From positions 62,001 through 126,000 of the forward strand of contig NZ_JAPYZV010000001.1 of assembly GCF_027812955.1 (NCBI RefSeq): 64,000 nucleotides of DNA. The letters are read 5' to 3'. This document shows positions 18,299 through 26,340 of this stretch, one piece after another. Positions within the stretch are counted from its first letter, which is position 1. Each line of letters opens with the position of its first letter. The notes below the pieces were generated by a model. That model searched no databases. It saw nothing but the letters and a program-made list of their open reading frames with translations, and had not been told where the DNA came from. The DNA is from Pedococcus sp. 5OH_020 (GTDB lineage Bacteria; Actinomycetota; Actinomycetes; Actinomycetales; Dermatophilaceae). The translations under genes and the position numbers were made by a program.

Positions 18299-19426
18299 GT
18301 GACGAGCAGGGGCGTCATCGAGGACGTGAACCGCGTCGTCGCCCTGCGCGCCAACGCCATCGGTGACTTCCTCATGGTGTTACCCGCGCTGGAGGCGGTA
18401 CGGCGTACCTATCCCCGCGCGCACGTGACCGTCGTGGGCGACGCGTGGCTGCCCGGGCTCTTGGACGGGCGACCCGGTCCCTGGGACCGCTGCGTCGTGG
18501 CGCCCCCGTACCCCGGCCTCCGCGGTCTGCCGGCGGATGCCGCGCCAGGCCCGGAGGTGGGCTCCTTCCTGCTGGAGCACCGGGCCTGCCGGTACGACGT
18601 GGCGCTACAGCTGCATGGCGGCGGGGGCACGAGCAACCACCTCGTCGGCCAGCTGGGCGCCCGGGTGTCCGTGGGAGCGCGCGCCCCTGGCGCGCCCCCG
18701 CTGGACCGCTGGACCCCCTACCTGCCGCACCGGCACGAGGTGCTGCGCTGGCTGGACGTCGTCGACCTCGTCGGCGCTGGTCAGTCCTTGGAGGTGCGGG
18801 ACCTCGTCCCGCGGCTCACCGTGACGGCGCAGGACCTTGTGGAGAGCCGGTCCGCCCACCCGGGCGACGACCAACCTTTCGTCGCCCTGCACGTGGGCGC
18901 GCGCGACCCGCGCCGCCGCTGGCGTCCGGAGCGGTTCGCCGACGTGGCGCGCCGGCTCCTGGCGTCGGGGCTCGACGTGGTGCTGGTCGGCGGGAACGAG
19001 GACCGTGAGCTGTCCCACGACGTTGCTGCGCGGCTGGCCGGCGTACGGACACCAGGAGGAGGTCGCTGTCACGACCTCAGCGCTCGGCTGACCCTCGGTG
19101 GCACGCTCGGGACGCTGGCCAGGGCAGCGGTCTTCGTCGGCAACGACTCCGGCCCCAGACACCTCGCGACCGCGGCGGGGACGCCGACGGTCGCGGTGTA
19201 CTGGGTCGGCAACGTGATGACGTTCGGGCCGCTGGTCGGCGCCGCCGACCGCGCGCTCGTGTCGTTCCAGACCAGCTGCCCGGTGTGTGGTCAGGAGCAG
19301 GTGGGACGGCGGTGCGAGCATGACGTGTCGTTCCTGGACCCCGTGACCGCGGACGAGGTGTACGCCGGCCTGCAGGACGCGCTGTGGTGGAGCCAGGTAG
19401 CCGCCTCGACTACCGGTTGCGGCTGA
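18299..19426 (+). CDS. Glycosyltransferase family 9 (heptosyltransferase-like)
   Basis: 375 residues from GTG 18299, shortly after AGGA. It has the GT-B fold of family 9: RVVALRANAIGDFLMVLPAL at the N-terminus, VALHVGARDPRRRWRPERF in the middle and the sugar-nucleotide site VFVGNDSGPRHLATAAGTPTVAVY. Family 9 includes LPS heptosyltransferases that use ADP-heptose, and HldE upstream would supply that donor. A Cys cluster (SCPVCGQEQVGRRCEH) near the C-terminus is typical of this subfamily. The 3' end overlaps the convergent zinc-ribbon gene by 17 bp. Confidence 0.9.
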   Translation: MTSRGVIEDVNRVVALRANAIGDFLMVLPALEAVRRTYPRAHVTVVGDAWLPGLLDGRPGPWDRCVVAPPYPGLRGLPADAAPGPEVGSFLLEHRACRYDVALQLHGGGGTSNHLVGQLGARVSVGARAPGAPPLDRWTPYLPHRHEVLRWLDVVDLVGAGQSLEVRDLVPRLTVTAQDLVESRSAHPGDDQPFVALHVGARDPRRRWRPERFADVARRLLASGLDVVLVGGNEDRELSHDVAARLAGVRTPGGGRCHDLSARLTLGGTLGTLARAAVFVGNDSGPRHLATAAGTPTVAVYWVGNVMTFGPLVGAADRALVSFQTSCPVCGQEQVGRRCEHDVSFLDPVTADEVYAGLQDALWWSQVAASTTGCG

Positions 19427-19664
19427 CCTGGCCCAGCGAGTCGACTGCGCCTTCAGCCCCGGCCGTCCTGGCGCAGTGGGCGCAGCAGAACAGCCCCAGC
19501 TCCGACTCGATGCCGTGCCCGAGGATCCGGCACCCGCAGTGCGCGCAGCCGGGCGCCCAGGCGTGGATGGCGCACTCCATGCTGTCGTACGTGCCCGACG
19601 CGTCACCCCTGGTGATCGTGAAGGCCTTCTCGTAGTCGTTGCCACAGACGTCACAGACCGCCAT
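19410..19664 (-). CDS. Small Cys-rich zinc-ribbon protein
   Basis: 84 residues from ATG 19664, with GAGGGG just upstream. Four Cys pairs or singles (CDVCG, MECAIH, CAHCGCR, CCAHC) and a conserved GHGIE segment make up nearly the whole protein. I recognise it as a common actinobacterial small metal-binding protein, sometimes labelled prokaryotic metallothionein-like, with no established function. It overlaps the end of the convergent GT9 gene and diverges from the lysozyme gene at 19870. Confidence 0.8.
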   Translation of the reverse strand: MAVCDVCGNDYEKAFTITRGDASGTYDSMECAIHAWAPGCAHCGCRILGHGIESELGLFCCAHCARTAGAEGAVDSLGQVSRNR

Positions 19665-19869
19665 GTCGACCCCTCTCTCGCTGCATCCGCCCGTCCTGCG
19701 GTACCCAGCGGGCCGGTACCCAGCAGTCCCGATGCGAAACCGACCCCACCACCACGCAACGCTGGTGACTAGTCCCGATGGGCGATGTCCAGTGCAGGCG
19801 CACAGGGGCACGCTGGTGCTGACCCACGTGACGGGCCGTGGGCTACCTCGTGTGAAGGGAAGCGACACC

Positions 19870-20625
19870 ATGACGACGTCTGCTGCCGTCCTGAAGGCGC
19901 ACGGCATCGTGCGGACCACCGAGGTGGTCGAGCTCGCGGCGCTGGCCGGCCTCGAGCTGGCCGCGGCGGCGACCCTCCTGCAGAAGGAGTCGGGCGGCGG
20001 CGCCAACGTCTACGGCCATGACGCCGTCGAGACCGGCGGCTTCTACACCAAAGGAGGACCGGTCACCGCCGCCAACTACCGGAAGTACAAGGCGCACCGG
20101 AGCCAGCTCGGCGCCCAGGGGGTGGGTCCGGTCCAGCTGACGCTGCCGGCCTTCCAGGACCGCGCGGACGACAAGGGCGGCTGTTTCGACTGGGCGGTCA
20201 ACGCACTGGTCGGCTTCCAGATCCTTGCCGGCAACATCACGGCGCTCGGGGTCCGTAGCGGCTTCCGGGCCTACAACGGCTCCGGACCCGCGGCCGAGCG
20301 CTACGCCGACGACGCCCTGGCTAAGCTGCGGGTATGGCGCGACCGGCTCGCGGGAACTCCGACAGCCGCTCCGCACGTGGGACGCCCGGTGCTCCACGAG
20401 GGTGACACCGGGGCCCTGGTGTCGACGCTCCAGAAGTTCCTGAACCGGACCTTCCCCCTGTACTCGCACGTCGACCTGGCCCCGCAGCGCTATGGCCCGC
20501 AGACCTCGAAGGTGATCGCGGAGTTCCAGCGGCGTGCCGGCGTCGCCGGCCCGGGGGTCGTCAAGAGCGGGACGCAGGTCGGCCCGCCCACCTGGGCCGC
20601 CCTGGAGTTCTTCGGCTTCCGGTAG
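19870..20625 (+). CDS. Phage-type lysozyme with peptidoglycan-binding domain
   Basis: 251 residues from ATG 19870. The N-terminal 160 residues resemble the lysozyme-like domain of actinophage endolysins, with catalytic Glu in LLQKESGGGANVYGHD and a closing FRAYNGSGPAAERYADD motif. The C-terminal part from about residue 175 (LHEGDTGALVSTLQKFLNR...YGPQTSKVIAEFQRRAG) is a PG_binding_1 repeat. There is no signal peptide, as in holin-dependent endolysins, yet no other phage gene is nearby. It is probably a domesticated endolysin (inference). Confidence 0.85.
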   Translation: MTTSAAVLKAHGIVRTTEVVELAALAGLELAAAATLLQKESGGGANVYGHDAVETGGFYTKGGPVTAANYRKYKAHRSQLGAQGVGPVQLTLPAFQDRADDKGGCFDWAVNALVGFQILAGNITALGVRSGFRAYNGSGPAAERYADDALAKLRVWRDRLAGTPTAAPHVGRPVLHEGDTGALVSTLQKFLNRTFPLYSHVDLAPQRYGPQTSKVIAEFQRRAGVAGPGVVKSGTQVGPPTWAALEFFGFR

Positions 20626-20667
20626 CCCACAGGGTGCGCTCGCTGCGGGACTGGGTACAGGGAGGCC

Positions 20668-22239
20668 ATGAGCAGCGCGGTGAGCCGTGAGCGGCCCGCC
20701 ACCGCGGGGCACGTCTTCGTGGTCCACGGGCGGATGGAGACCTTGGTCAAGGACGCCATGGTGGTCAGCACCGACCGGGCGTTCGCCGTGGAGGACCACT
20801 GGGTGCCGGCCCTCGGTGGAGGCGACACCTCGGAGCTCAAGCCCGAGGGCTGGGGCAGGGAAGGAAGGGTCTACGGGCGCGCCCCCGGCGGCCGCCAGAT
20901 CTGGTTCCTGGACGTGTCGGACAGCGTACGGTCCCCCCGGACCTTGGTGGACGGTCTGCGCGGCGTCATCGAGGCCATCGCCTCGTCGGGCCTGCACGTC
21001 TCTGCCGGTCGGGCCCTTCCGCTGGTGGCGGTCCCGGTCCCGGGTATCGGCGGCGGTGCCTTCAGGGAGCACGCGGGGGAGGTGATCGCCGACCTGCTGG
21101 CAGCGCTGAGCGACCTGGTGGCAGAGCTGGCCGTCGACGTGGTGATCGTCGCCACCACTCGAGCGCAGTTCGCTGCCATCCAGCGCGAGCGCCGCGTGAC
21201 ACAGTCCTTCCCCCTGTCGTGCGAGCTGACCGAGAAGGCGGAGGCGATCGGCACGGCGGCCGCCTCCGGACGGCTCAGCCTCTTCCTCGGTGCTGGGGTC
21301 AGCATCCCGGCCGGTCTTCCGTCCTGGGCCGACCTGGTGGAGGAGATGCGGCAGGTCGCCGTGGCCGATGGCGCCCAGCTCCCGGCCGAGGGTTTCGACG
21401 CGCTCGGCGTGCTGGACCAGACGGAGCTGTTGCGAGGACTTCTCGGTGACCGGCTCGAGACGCTGGTGGCGCAGCGGTTCGCCGACGCCACCCCTGCGCT
21501 CTCGCACGCGCTCCTGGCGAGCCTGCGATGCCGCGAGGCGGTGACCACCAACTACGACGGGTGCTACGAGACCGCCGTGACCGCGCAGGACCCTCAGGCC
21601 ACCATCGCGGTGATGCCCTGGCAGAAACCGTTGCCGGGCCGGCCCTGGCTGCTCAAGCTGCACGGCGACGCCCGACGGCCGGAGTCTGTCGTGCTCACCC
21701 GTGGGCAGTTCTTGGGGTACGACAGCCACTGGCGGCCTGTCGGCTCCCTCTTCCAGTCACTGCTGATGACGCGCGAGCTCCTCGTGGTGGGCGCCTCGCT
21801 GACGGACGACAACGTCCTGCGGCTCGCGCACGAGGTGCGCGCCCTGCGGCAGCGGCACGACCTGCACGACCCGCTGGGTCACGTGCTCGCCCTCGGCCCG
21901 CAGCCGCTGCGCGCCCGCCTGTGGGCGGGGGAGCTGGAGTGGGTGTCGATGGAGGGTGACACCGGGGAGGAGCAGGCGCGCCAGCTCGAGATCTTCCTCG
22001 ACGCCGTGGTGGCGCATGCCTCCCACAGCGCTCCCTACCTTCTGCATCCCTACTACGGCGACCTGCTCAACGACGACGAGGAGAGCGACCTGGCGGAGCG
22101 CGCGCGAGAGCTCGCCGCCCGCATCGAGACCGCGGTCACGACGGGAGCGGTGCGGCAGCACGCCGGCTGGGCGGAGCTGCTCGCCGCCCTAAGAGCCCAC
22201 GGTGCCCACCTCGAGGCTGGTCCTGAAGCGCGTTTGTGA
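20668..22239 (+). CDS. SIR2-domain NADase-like protein with macro-like N-terminus
   Basis: 523 residues; ATG 20668 follows GGGAGG. Residues 200-400 form a SIR2_2-type domain with FLGAGVSIPAGLPSW (GAGVS at 208-212), TTNYD (Asn295) and LLKLHGDARRPESVVLT (His332), so the NAD pocket and the Asn/His pair used by defence NADases are intact. Residues 15-175 look like a divergent macro domain (VVHGRMETLVKDAMVV; later PVPGIGGGAF), which would bind ADP-ribose-type ligands. The C-terminal 120 residues are helical and unassigned. SIR2 proteins of this class deplete NAD during phage infection. No classical defence partner lies next to it. Confidence 0.8.
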   Translation: MSSAVSRERPATAGHVFVVHGRMETLVKDAMVVSTDRAFAVEDHWVPALGGGDTSELKPEGWGREGRVYGRAPGGRQIWFLDVSDSVRSPRTLVDGLRGVIEAIASSGLHVSAGRALPLVAVPVPGIGGGAFREHAGEVIADLLAALSDLVAELAVDVVIVATTRAQFAAIQRERRVTQSFPLSCELTEKAEAIGTAAASGRLSLFLGAGVSIPAGLPSWADLVEEMRQVAVADGAQLPAEGFDALGVLDQTELLRGLLGDRLETLVAQRFADATPALSHALLASLRCREAVTTNYDGCYETAVTAQDPQATIAVMPWQKPLPGRPWLLKLHGDARRPESVVLTRGQFLGYDSHWRPVGSLFQSLLMTRELLVVGASLTDDNVLRLAHEVRALRQRHDLHDPLGHVLALGPQPLRARLWAGELEWVSMEGDTGEEQARQLEIFLDAVVAHASHSAPYLLHPYYGDLLNDDEESDLAERARELAARIETAVTTGAVRQHAGWAELLAALRAHGAHLEAGPEARL

Positions 22240-22344
22240 GCGGATGCGCCTGGGTAACTGCTGCGCACTTCGGTTGAAAGCCCAGCCGAGCCAGCCGTCA
22301 CGTCTCTCGGTGGCTGGGTCCGGGCCAGCCGAAAGGAGCGCCGC

Positions 22345-24870
22345 GTGGAGCAGCCTCAGCACGACCTGGGCACCGAGGGTCGACAGGGACACCTTGCACC
22401 GCAGGGACGACAGGTCCCCTTCATCGGGGCCTTCGAGAGCACCTACCTGCCGGTGCACGGGGTCGACGTCACGGAGACGACCCAGCATGACCATCGATGG
22501 GCCGACGACGTCGACGCGGTCCTCGACGCAGGCGTGCGGTCTCTGCGGTACCCGTTGCGCTGGCACCGCATCGAGGCCGAGCCGGGCCGGTATGACTGGC
22601 GCGAGGCGGACGCGGTCCTCGACCACCTGCGCGAGCGTGGCGCCGAGCCCATCCTCGACCTCGTCCACCACACCAGCTACCCCGGCTGGCTCACCGACGG
22701 GTTCCGTGACGCCCGGTTCCCCGGAGCCTTCGTCGACTTCGCGGAGCGGGTAGCGCAGCGGTACCCCTGGCTCTCCTCGTACACGCTCTTCAACGAGCCG
22801 TTCGCCACGCTGTTCCTGGCCGGGCACGAAGCCCTCTGGCCGCCCTACGACCACGGCCTCGAGGGTCTTGCCCGGCTGGCTCTGAACGTGCTGCCCGCCA
22901 TCAGCGCGGCGTCCCAGTGCTGGTCCGAGCTGCTCCCGGACGCCGCCCACCTGTGGGTCGACACGTGCGAGCACCACGGCGGCGCGCCGGGCGTCCCCAT
23001 GGAGTACGCCGCCCTGGCCAACGAGCGGCGGCACGTCATGCTCGACCTGGCCCTCGGCCAGAACCTGGACCCCTCGGCACCGTTCCTCGCCGCGTTCCTC
23101 GAGGCGGGAGCCGAGCCGTTGCTGTCGATGCCGCCCGTGCGCGTGGACGTCCTGGGCCTGGACTACTACTCGCACTCGGAGTGGTGGTACGACGAGCGCG
23201 GTGCCCAGTGCCCGTCGCCGCACCCGGTCGGGCTCGCCGCCGTCGCCGCCCAGTACGCACGACGCTACGACCTTCCCCTGGTGCTCAGCGAGACGAACCT
23301 CAGGGGTCTGCCCTCCGACCGGGCATCCTGGCTGCGGTACACCCTGGAGCAGTACGAGGCCGCGGTGCAGCACGGGGTCCCGCTGCAGGGCTTCTGCTGG
23401 TTCCCCTCCCTGGACTCCTGTGACTGGGACTCCCTGCTGGCCCGTCCAGCCGGACGGCGGGACCCGGTCGGCGTGCGCTCGCTGGGTCGGCACGGCAGCC
23501 GGCTCCGGACCGTCTTCACCGAGGTCTGGGAAGCGGCCGCGGCGGGCGCGCCCGCCGCCGACCTGCCGGCCTACCGCTTCCAGTCGCCGTGCGACAGGCA
23601 GCTCGCCGGCTTCGTCGAGCAGCTCTCCCACTGGCCGTGGACCGACCCACCGGAGCAGGAGACGCCCGCTCCGATCCCCATCCCGATCGAGACCAGGAGC
23701 GCCATGCCACCCGACTCCTCACCCCGGCCCGCCGGCCGCGACCTGGTCGTCCTGTCCCACCTGCGCTGGGCCTGGGTCTGGCAACGACCACAGCACCTGG
23801 TCTCCAGGTTCGCCGAGCAGTGGGCCTCGCAGGGCGCGCGGACCTGGTTCGTCGAGGAGCCGAGACTCGCCGACGTGGAGCGGCCGCAGCTGGGCATGCA
23901 GGCCGTCGACGGTGTGACACGGGTGTGGCTGGCGCTGCCGAGGGGCGAACGCAGCGAGGAGACGCACGTGGGGTTCGATGCCGGGGAGGCGCACGCGTAC
24001 GGCGACCTGCTGGCCGACTTCCTCTCCGCGCAGGGGACTGTCCGGCCGGACGTACTGCTCTACACGCCCATGGCCCTCGACCTCGCGGAGCAGCTGGCGC
24101 CGAGCCGCCTGTTCTACGACGTCATGGACGACCTGGCCTCGTTCGCCAAGGCCCCCTCTGGGCTGGTCCTGCGCCAGCGACGTGCGCTCACCGAGGCGGA
24201 CGTGGTGTTCACCGGCGGGCGCTCGCTGCACCGTGGCGTCATGCAGCACCGCACGGGGCCGTGTCACCTGTTCCCCAGCGGCGTCGAGACGGCGCACTAC
24301 GCACGGTCACGCCGGCTCACGACCCCCCAGCAGCGACCGGTGGCGGGCTACGTCGGGGTCGTCGACGAGCGCGTGGACCTCGATCTCCTCTCGACGCTGG
24401 CCGGAGCCTTGCCCGACTGGACGATCCGGGTGGTCGGACCGCTCGCGAAGATCGAGACGTCCGCGTTGCCCGTGGCGCCGAACCTCGAGTACCCAGGGAT
24501 GGCGCCGTACGAGGAGCTGCCCGAGATCATGGCCGGCTTCACCGTGGCGCTGATGCCCTTCGCCCTGAACGAGGCGACCAGGTCGATCAGCCCGACGAAG
24601 ACGCTCGAGTACCTCGCGGCGGGTCTGCCGGTGGTCTCCACCCGGGTGCCCGACGTGGTCGCCGACTACGCCGACGTCGTGCACTTCGCCGACGACGGCG
24701 TCGAGTTCGCCGAGGCGTGCCGCCACGTCGCCCAGCAGTCCCGCTCGGAACGGGACCGCCGGGTGCAGCGGATCGCCCGTCAGCAGGAGTGGGACGTCAT
24801 CGCCCGGCGGATGTACGAGCTGATGACGGGCGTGCAGTCGCTGGGCCGCGTCGGCCAGGAACCGGCATGA
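22345..24870 (+). CDS. Glycoside hydrolase (GH1-like) fused to GT-B glycosyltransferase
   Basis: 841 residues from GTG 22345, with GAAAGGAG six bases upstream. Residues 25-400 are a TIM-barrel glycosidase of the GH1 type, with acid/base Glu151 in TLFNEPF and nucleophile Glu316 in VLSETN. Residues 465-830 are a GT-B transferase starting VVLSHLRWAWVWQRPQHL, a hallmark of a bacterial family 1/4 group, with the donor-site motif SPTKTLEYLAAGLPVVST. A Pro-rich linker joins them. An in-frame ATG at 23704 with AGGAG before it could also produce the transferase alone. No signal peptide, so both halves act inside the cell. Confidence 0.87.
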   Translation: MEQPQHDLGTEGRQGHLAPQGRQVPFIGAFESTYLPVHGVDVTETTQHDHRWADDVDAVLDAGVRSLRYPLRWHRIEAEPGRYDWREADAVLDHLRERGAEPILDLVHHTSYPGWLTDGFRDARFPGAFVDFAERVAQRYPWLSSYTLFNEPFATLFLAGHEALWPPYDHGLEGLARLALNVLPAISAASQCWSELLPDAAHLWVDTCEHHGGAPGVPMEYAALANERRHVMLDLALGQNLDPSAPFLAAFLEAGAEPLLSMPPVRVDVLGLDYYSHSEWWYDERGAQCPSPHPVGLAAVAAQYARRYDLPLVLSETNLRGLPSDRASWLRYTLEQYEAAVQHGVPLQGFCWFPSLDSCDWDSLLARPAGRRDPVGVRSLGRHGSRLRTVFTEVWEAAAAGAPAADLPAYRFQSPCDRQLAGFVEQLSHWPWTDPPEQETPAPIPIPIETRSAMPPDSSPRPAGRDLVVLSHLRWAWVWQRPQHLVSRFAEQWASQGARTWFVEEPRLADVERPQLGMQAVDGVTRVWLALPRGERSEETHVGFDAGEAHAYGDLLADFLSAQGTVRPDVLLYTPMALDLAEQLAPSRLFYDVMDDLASFAKAPSGLVLRQRRALTEADVVFTGGRSLHRGVMQHRTGPCHLFPSGVETAHYARSRRLTTPQQRPVAGYVGVVDERVDLDLLSTLAGALPDWTIRVVGPLAKIETSALPVAPNLEYPGMAPYEELPEIMAGFTVALMPFALNEATRSISPTKTLEYLAAGLPVVSTRVPDVVADYADVVHFADDGVEFAEACRHVAQQSRSERDRRVQRIARQQEWDVIARRMYELMTGVQSLGRVGQEPA

Positions 24871-25259
24871 GCACCGAGCAGGTCGAAGCGGCTCACCCTC
24901 AGGCGACTCACGCTCCGGTGAGGCACGACCCACCCGCGCCGGTCCGTCCCCCGGCGGCGCCGACGACCCTCCTGCCGAGCCTGGCCAACGCTCTCGAGGC
25001 CGCCCAGAGCCGAGGGGTGAGCGCCGCGGTCGCCGGCCTTCAGGACGCTGCCCTCGGGGCGCTGCGGCTGACCGGCCCGGGCGTGCCCGTGCTGGCCGAG
25101 GCGGCGGTCAGCTCCGCTACACCCTTCCTGCGGGCCCCGTTGCTGGCGCGGCTGTCCGCCGTCCTGCTCATGCACCCGCCGACTGTCGCCGACGGTGGTG
25201 CCTGCCCGAGCTGCGGGAAACCGGCCCCCTGCCCGACGTCACGGCTGGTGCAGTGGTGA
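24867..25259 (+). CDS. Hypothetical protein with C-terminal zinc-knuckle motif
   Basis: 130 residues; ATG 24867 overlaps the upstream stop (ATGA), so it is translationally coupled to the hydrolase-transferase fusion. The first 40 residues are Pro/Ala-rich, the middle is a helical Ala/Leu-rich segment, and the end carries CPSCGKPAPCP, a possible metal site. I do not recognise the family. Coupling suggests a partner or adaptor of the fusion protein. Confidence 0.65.
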   Translation: MSTEQVEAAHPQATHAPVRHDPPAPVRPPAAPTTLLPSLANALEAAQSRGVSAAVAGLQDAALGALRLTGPGVPVLAEAAVSSATPFLRAPLLARLSAVLLMHPPTVADGGACPSCGKPAPCPTSRLVQW

Positions 25260-25300
25260 CGCGGTGGCGCCAGCGCTGAGGTGGTGTCCTGCCGTCGCGG

Positions 25301-25702
25301 CTAGCCCTCGCGATGGAGCAGGGCCTGCATCTCGGTGAGCTCGAAGAACTCGGCGACCTGACGCGCCGACCGGCCCCCGTGGTCGGGGTCGGCGCCGGCG
25401 TCGAGGAGGGCCCGCACGGTCGCTGCCGAGCGGCGGAAGACCGCCGAGCCCAACGCCGTCTGGCCGCGGTCGTTCACCCTGGAATGGTCCGCCCCGTGGT
25501 CGAGCAGCAGTCGGACGGTGTCCGGGTGGTCGTGGTAGGCCGCCAGGATGAGCAGCGTGTCACCCACGCTGTTGGTGAGGTCGACCGGAAGGCCGGCCTC
25601 GAGCTGCGCGCGAAGCGCGTCGGTCTGCCCTTCCCGGGCGAGGTCCAAGGCCGCCTGGAGCAGCCCGAGCTCCTGCGGGGTCAGGTCTGAGATTCCGCTC
25701 AC
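25301..25702 (-). CDS. Ankyrin-repeat protein
   Basis: 133 residues with about three ankyrin repeats: NSVGDTLLILAAYHDHPDTV, then RLLLDHGADHSRVNDRGQTAL, then RALLDAGADPDHGGRSA. No signal peptide. Ankyrin proteins are encoded next to catalases in several bacteria (for example ankB-katB of Pseudomonas aeruginosa), where they support catalase function. Here it diverges from a Fur-type regulator and catalase, which suggests a similar role (inference). Confidence 0.88.
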   Translation of the reverse strand: MSGISDLTPQELGLLQAALDLAREGQTDALRAQLEAGLPVDLTNSVGDTLLILAAYHDHPDTVRLLLDHGADHSRVNDRGQTALGSAVFRRSAATVRALLDAGADPDHGGRSARQVAEFFELTEMQALLHREG

Positions 25703-25814
25703 CCGTGGACTCTAGCGCCGGACTGCGGCGTGAGATCTCCACGTGCGGTTCGCCTCTCGACCTGTCCGAGGCGTGGACGACGCGCCGTACGGCGTGCCCG
25801 AGGAGTGACCAACA

Positions 25815-25835
25815 CTTGCATCATTCCAGATCTGG
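25815..25835 (+). promoter_or_regulatory. Candidate peroxide-regulator operator/promoter of the fur-katA unit
   Basis: CTTGCATCATTCCAGATC followed by TGG, 18 bases before GTG 25853. It contains TTGCAT as a possible -35 and the perfect palindrome CCAGATCTGG. From memory, the CTTGAC-x-x-ATTCCAGA pattern resembles operators upstream of actinobacterial furA/catR genes; this needs comparison. Confidence 0.45.
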
Positions 25836-25852
25836 TGGTGGGGTCAGGGCTT

Positions 25853-26296
25853 GTGAGAGCACCCCTGCAGGACCGGCTGAGGTCCGCCGGCCTGCGTGTC
25901 ACGCGACCGCGCCTGACCACCCTGGAGGTCCTGGACGAGGCCCAGGCCCGGCAGGAGCACCTCCCGGTGGCCGATGTCGCCGGACGGGTCCGCGGCCTGC
26001 TGGGGTCGGTCTCCACGCAGGCGGTGTACGACTGCCTCGAGGCGCTCGCAGGCGCAGGCCTGGTGCGTCGGATCGAGCCGGCCGGTCATCCCGCCCGCTA
26101 CGAGAGCCGGGTCGGCGACAACCACCATCACCTCGTCTGCCGGGACTGCGGCGCGACCGTCGACGTGGACTGCGCCGTCGGTCACGCGCCCTGCCTCTCC
26201 CCGACGTCCGCCGAGGGCTTCCTCGTCGACGAGGCCGAGGTCGTGTACTGGGGCCGCTGCCCCGGCTGCGCCACCTCAGCCACCCTGACGCTCTGA
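25853..26296 (+). CDS. Fur-family peroxide regulator (CatR/FurA-like)
   Basis: 147 residues from GTG 25853; upstream codons in this frame are unlike Fur proteins. Residues 1-80 form the winged helix (LRSAGLRVTRPRLTTLEVL, SVSTQAVYDCLEAL). The metal region HHHLVCRDCG supplies His ligands and the first CxxC, and CPGCA the second. Placement before a catalase matches catR-catA of Streptomyces and furA-katG of mycobacteria, where the regulator represses itself and the catalase until oxidised by peroxide. Confidence 0.9.
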   Translation: MRAPLQDRLRSAGLRVTRPRLTTLEVLDEAQARQEHLPVADVAGRVRGLLGSVSTQAVYDCLEALAGAGLVRRIEPAGHPARYESRVGDNHHHLVCRDCGATVDVDCAVGHAPCLSPTSAEGFLVDEAEVVYWGRCPGCATSATLTL

Positions 26297-26340
26297 CCCA
26301 TGACCTGTGACCTATGACCACCGCACCGAAAGGGACAACC

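Noticed and set aside
19870-22239. Prophage remnant
   Set aside because: Only the lysozyme gene looks phage-like. There is no integrase, capsid, tail or attachment-site repeat.
20668-22239. Two-gene Thoeris system
   Set aside because: No TIR-domain gene lies next to the SIR2 gene, so it is not a standard ThsA/ThsB pair.
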